DNA of 64,000 bases from Gavia stellata (lineage: Eukaryota > Chordata > Aves > Gaviiformes > Gaviidae), in NCBI RefSeq assembly GCF_030936135.1, contig NC_082611.1, positions 9,439,001-9,503,000 of the forward strand, written 5' to 3'. Below the pieces are notes generated by a model. It was not told the DNA's origin, did no database searches, and worked only from the letters and a program-made list of their open reading frames with translations. How positions within the stretch are numbered: position 1 is the first letter of the stretch; each line of letters begins with the position of its first letter. The position numbers were made by a program, and so were the translations under genes. Of the stretch, positions 61,418-64,000 are shown piece after piece.

Positions 61418-64000
61418 AAGGGTTGAATTAATTCACTGTAGCACCCTGCCTATGCAGATATACTGCTACGTCTATTTGGGCACAGAAAAAAAAAATTTGT
61501 GGCATTGTTCATTTGCATTGTAGCAGTCCTAACAGCTCTGTCATTGACTAAGCAATGCCTTTGTATCCAAACAGATCAAGAACAGCATCTCCAGCCAGTG
61601 AGCTCATAATCCAATCTCACAGGGAAGTTTTTACTGTTTTTTTTTATCTTTGTTTGGGGGGAAAAAAAGCTTATTAGGTTCAGGAATTACTTCATTCCAT
61701 GTACTTTGCATGCACAAATTAAAAAACCTGATGCCAGTCCACAGAAAAAGAAAGCCCAGTGCAACAAAAGGAACAAACAAAACCACATTTGCTTTTTGCT
61801 TTAAAGCACATAAAGGGGAGAGTAGAAGGCAGGCGGGCAGGCTATTTGAGTAGCTTATAAACATATGGTACAACAGCTTCCCAACAGGAATGCATAGGCT
61901 CAGTTTTCTGCTCAGATACACAGGCATGCAAGGTCCATGCTGCAGGAAGAAGGACATCGCTAAGGGCCATTTCTTTGCAGAGATGGATGCAGAGAAGCAA
62001 TTTAGGATAACCAACCCCACAAAACAGGCAGCTTCATAGCTACAGTGAAGAATATACTTTGTGGCTGTCCTGCCACACACCCACTGAAAATCCAGGCGCA
62101 GGGCACCACACAACATTCTCACGGCTCTGGCTATCTGCAACTGAAGCAAAGACCTCTGGGGCCACAGGTACAGGAAATAATTAGTACAGACCTGTGCCTA
62201 CTTTGATGCAGGGCCTTCTCTTTTGTTCAGATCAGCATATTTAGGTTAATTGTGGGTAAAACTGAACAATAGAGAGGTCAGACTGTGAGATGGCCAGCAA
62301 CAGAACAGACATACTGTTTCCAGGAAGTGCAGGGAATTGCTAGAGATCCCCCTAGCTCACTCGAGAGATCTTTCTCCTCATTGGGTTTATAAGGTTTAAA
62401 TTTCCTAATTCCCAAATGATTCTTGTTAACAGTCTGGTTACTTGCCTTTTGTGAAACTCTGATATGAGGTTTCACTGCTTGAAGTGGGTCAGATCTTCAT
62501 GCAGAAGGTTTTATGTTTCTACAGGGAATTACTCAGCAGAAGTTTGGATTCTCAACAGAATTACAGTACACTCAGATTTTCCCTTGCTGATTTTACAATA
62601 ACAGGAGCCCTTGCCCTTCTTTTGGCAGCTTGCCTCTTCTGTCTAGTGGCTCCTCAAACATTTGAGTTTTGTATTCCTAGAAATCTGGTATTCAAGTCTT
62701 CAAAATATGCCATCTCCCCAGAACATGGAATGTATTTGTGAGGCAGCAACAAGAGCCTTCTCTACTTAAGCCTGATATGCTAGAGCATAAATTCTTGTAA
62801 CAGGTAATTCTTGTTACAACCCTGTGTTGCAGGCACACTTCAAAAGAACAGACACGAAGACAGTTAACATAGAATTGTATGACCCACTAAGATGAGATAC
62901 TTTATTTTGCTCGTGAGACGCTCTGATACAGAGTTTGTGATGACCAGCGAGTCTTCCCTTCCTCACTGAACAGAGATCACTAATAAAGAAATTTGCACAG
63001 GTACACACACAGCTTTAAAGTAGGAAAGATGTACTTGCACTATTGAACTCCATGGACATTCAATGCACAGTACATTCTTGCCTACAGGCATTTAGTCACA
63101 TGCTTGGAGCACTCCTGGCAATGCTTGTAATTGCCCTTAGTTGATTTACATGTCGCATTTTAAGCACTAGAGATGAGCGCAGAAGTTGCCTGCAGGTTTG
63201 AATCCTTTTGAAAACATTGTATATCATGGCAGGGGAGGTAGATGAAACAGTTCTCTGACAATATAACAGCAGGAAGAAAGTTCCCTCCAGTAGTTCTGCA
63301 GCTTCTACTCCATACATCAATGACTGATTTGGACTACTATAACTTCACTTAGGCCAAAACAGTTGCATTGAGAGGAAAAATTATGGCATTGTGTCTATAC
63401 AAAGGCCTATTCCCTGCTTGTTGCAAAAACAAGTGCCTTTTAAATATATATATAGGTGACCTCAGATTAGGCATGAAGAACATTGATATTCTCAGCCAGT
63501 CAACAATAATGGGACAGATTCCAATAGCATTACTGACATGGTTTTGATAGTCTATTACTTCAGTGGGGCTGTTGTATGAAGCGTGTACTACTCAGTACAA
63601 GCAAGGCTACCAAGAACCTAACCCCGTATTAGTTATTCACCCATTAAATTTTGTGAAGGGACATCCTTTAAACTGCCAGATGTATATTCAAAAGTAAACA
63701 CATATGCAGAGTTATCGGCATGATCCTGCCAAATACTGGCAATACAGGTTTCACTCCCTATTCAGGATATGTATTTAAAGTTAAGCAGATACTACAAATG
63801 ATATGCTTAAGTCTCACAGAAATTAGCGAGAACTAAATGCCACCCTTTGAATAGATGCTTCTGTCCAGTAAGTCCCTTGGATCAGAGCTCTAATATTTAC
63901 CAAAATGCATGTTCTTACTTATCAACTCACCAGAAAAAAAATTTAATTCCTTCAATACCTCTTCATGTAAATTTTAATCACTTTGTCAATGTCAAACCTT

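Larger units (their letters stand above)
47193..64000. other. Intergenic-type sequence without recognisable genes
   Basis: Apart from the repeats listed separately, I see no gene. The longest frame is 172 codons on the minus strand (61631-62149), a length expected about once by chance in a window this size. A short splice-framed segment at about 53241-53266 (acceptor CTTCAGCTTTCAG, donor GTAAGT) and an acceptor-led open frame at about 49838-50002 are isolated and could not be linked to anything. Confidence 0.6.

Noticed and set aside
61631..62149. 172-codon minus-strand open frame with hydrophobic stretches
   Set aside because: A frame this long is expected about once by chance on two strands of a window this size and base composition. 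The translation resembles no family, and its end is a low-complexity lysine run made by an A/T tract.

Overview
The window looks like a piece of a sauropsid (most likely bird) nuclear genome. The evidence is large spliced introns with GT-AG borders, AT-rich non-coding DNA, and worn repeats of amniote type: 3' ends of CR1 LINEs in both orientations, two or three MIR/CORE-SINE-like copies, and degenerate palindromic sequences common in archosaurs and turtles. A crocodilian or turtle is not excluded. There are no bacterial, viral, CRISPR or operon features.

The left half (about 2.6-30 kb, plus strand) holds one complete gene that I can identify with high confidence: PDILT, the testis-type protein disulfide isomerase-like protein. 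Eleven coding exons join in frame into a 522-residue protein. It has a signal peptide, the a-b-b'-a' thioredoxin-fold layout, and a C-terminal KEEL endoplasmic-reticulum retention signal. Both redox motifs are degenerate: SRAS in the a domain and SYDC in a', where an active PDI has CGHC. This matches the SXXS/SXXC pattern known from mammalian PDILT and points to a chaperone without oxidoreductase activity. Positions 1-2.5 kb are upstream sequence with no recognisable gene.

The right half (31-64 kb) contains no gene I can name. In mammals UMOD follows PDILT, but I found no EGF, D8C or ZP exons here. Three signals stand out. A near-perfect palindromic RFX X-box lies at 42,025-42,038. A phase-compatible three-exon candidate runs on the minus strand from this X-box to 31.3 kb and ends about 1.4 kb from the PDILT stop, so the two would converge. 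A phase-compatible series of candidate exons lies on the plus strand between 36.5 and 47.2 kb. The two candidate genes overlap on opposite strands, so at most one is likely to be fully right, and both are inferences from splice signals and open frames only. From 47.2 kb to the end I see only intergenic-type DNA with old repeats and homopolymer tracts.
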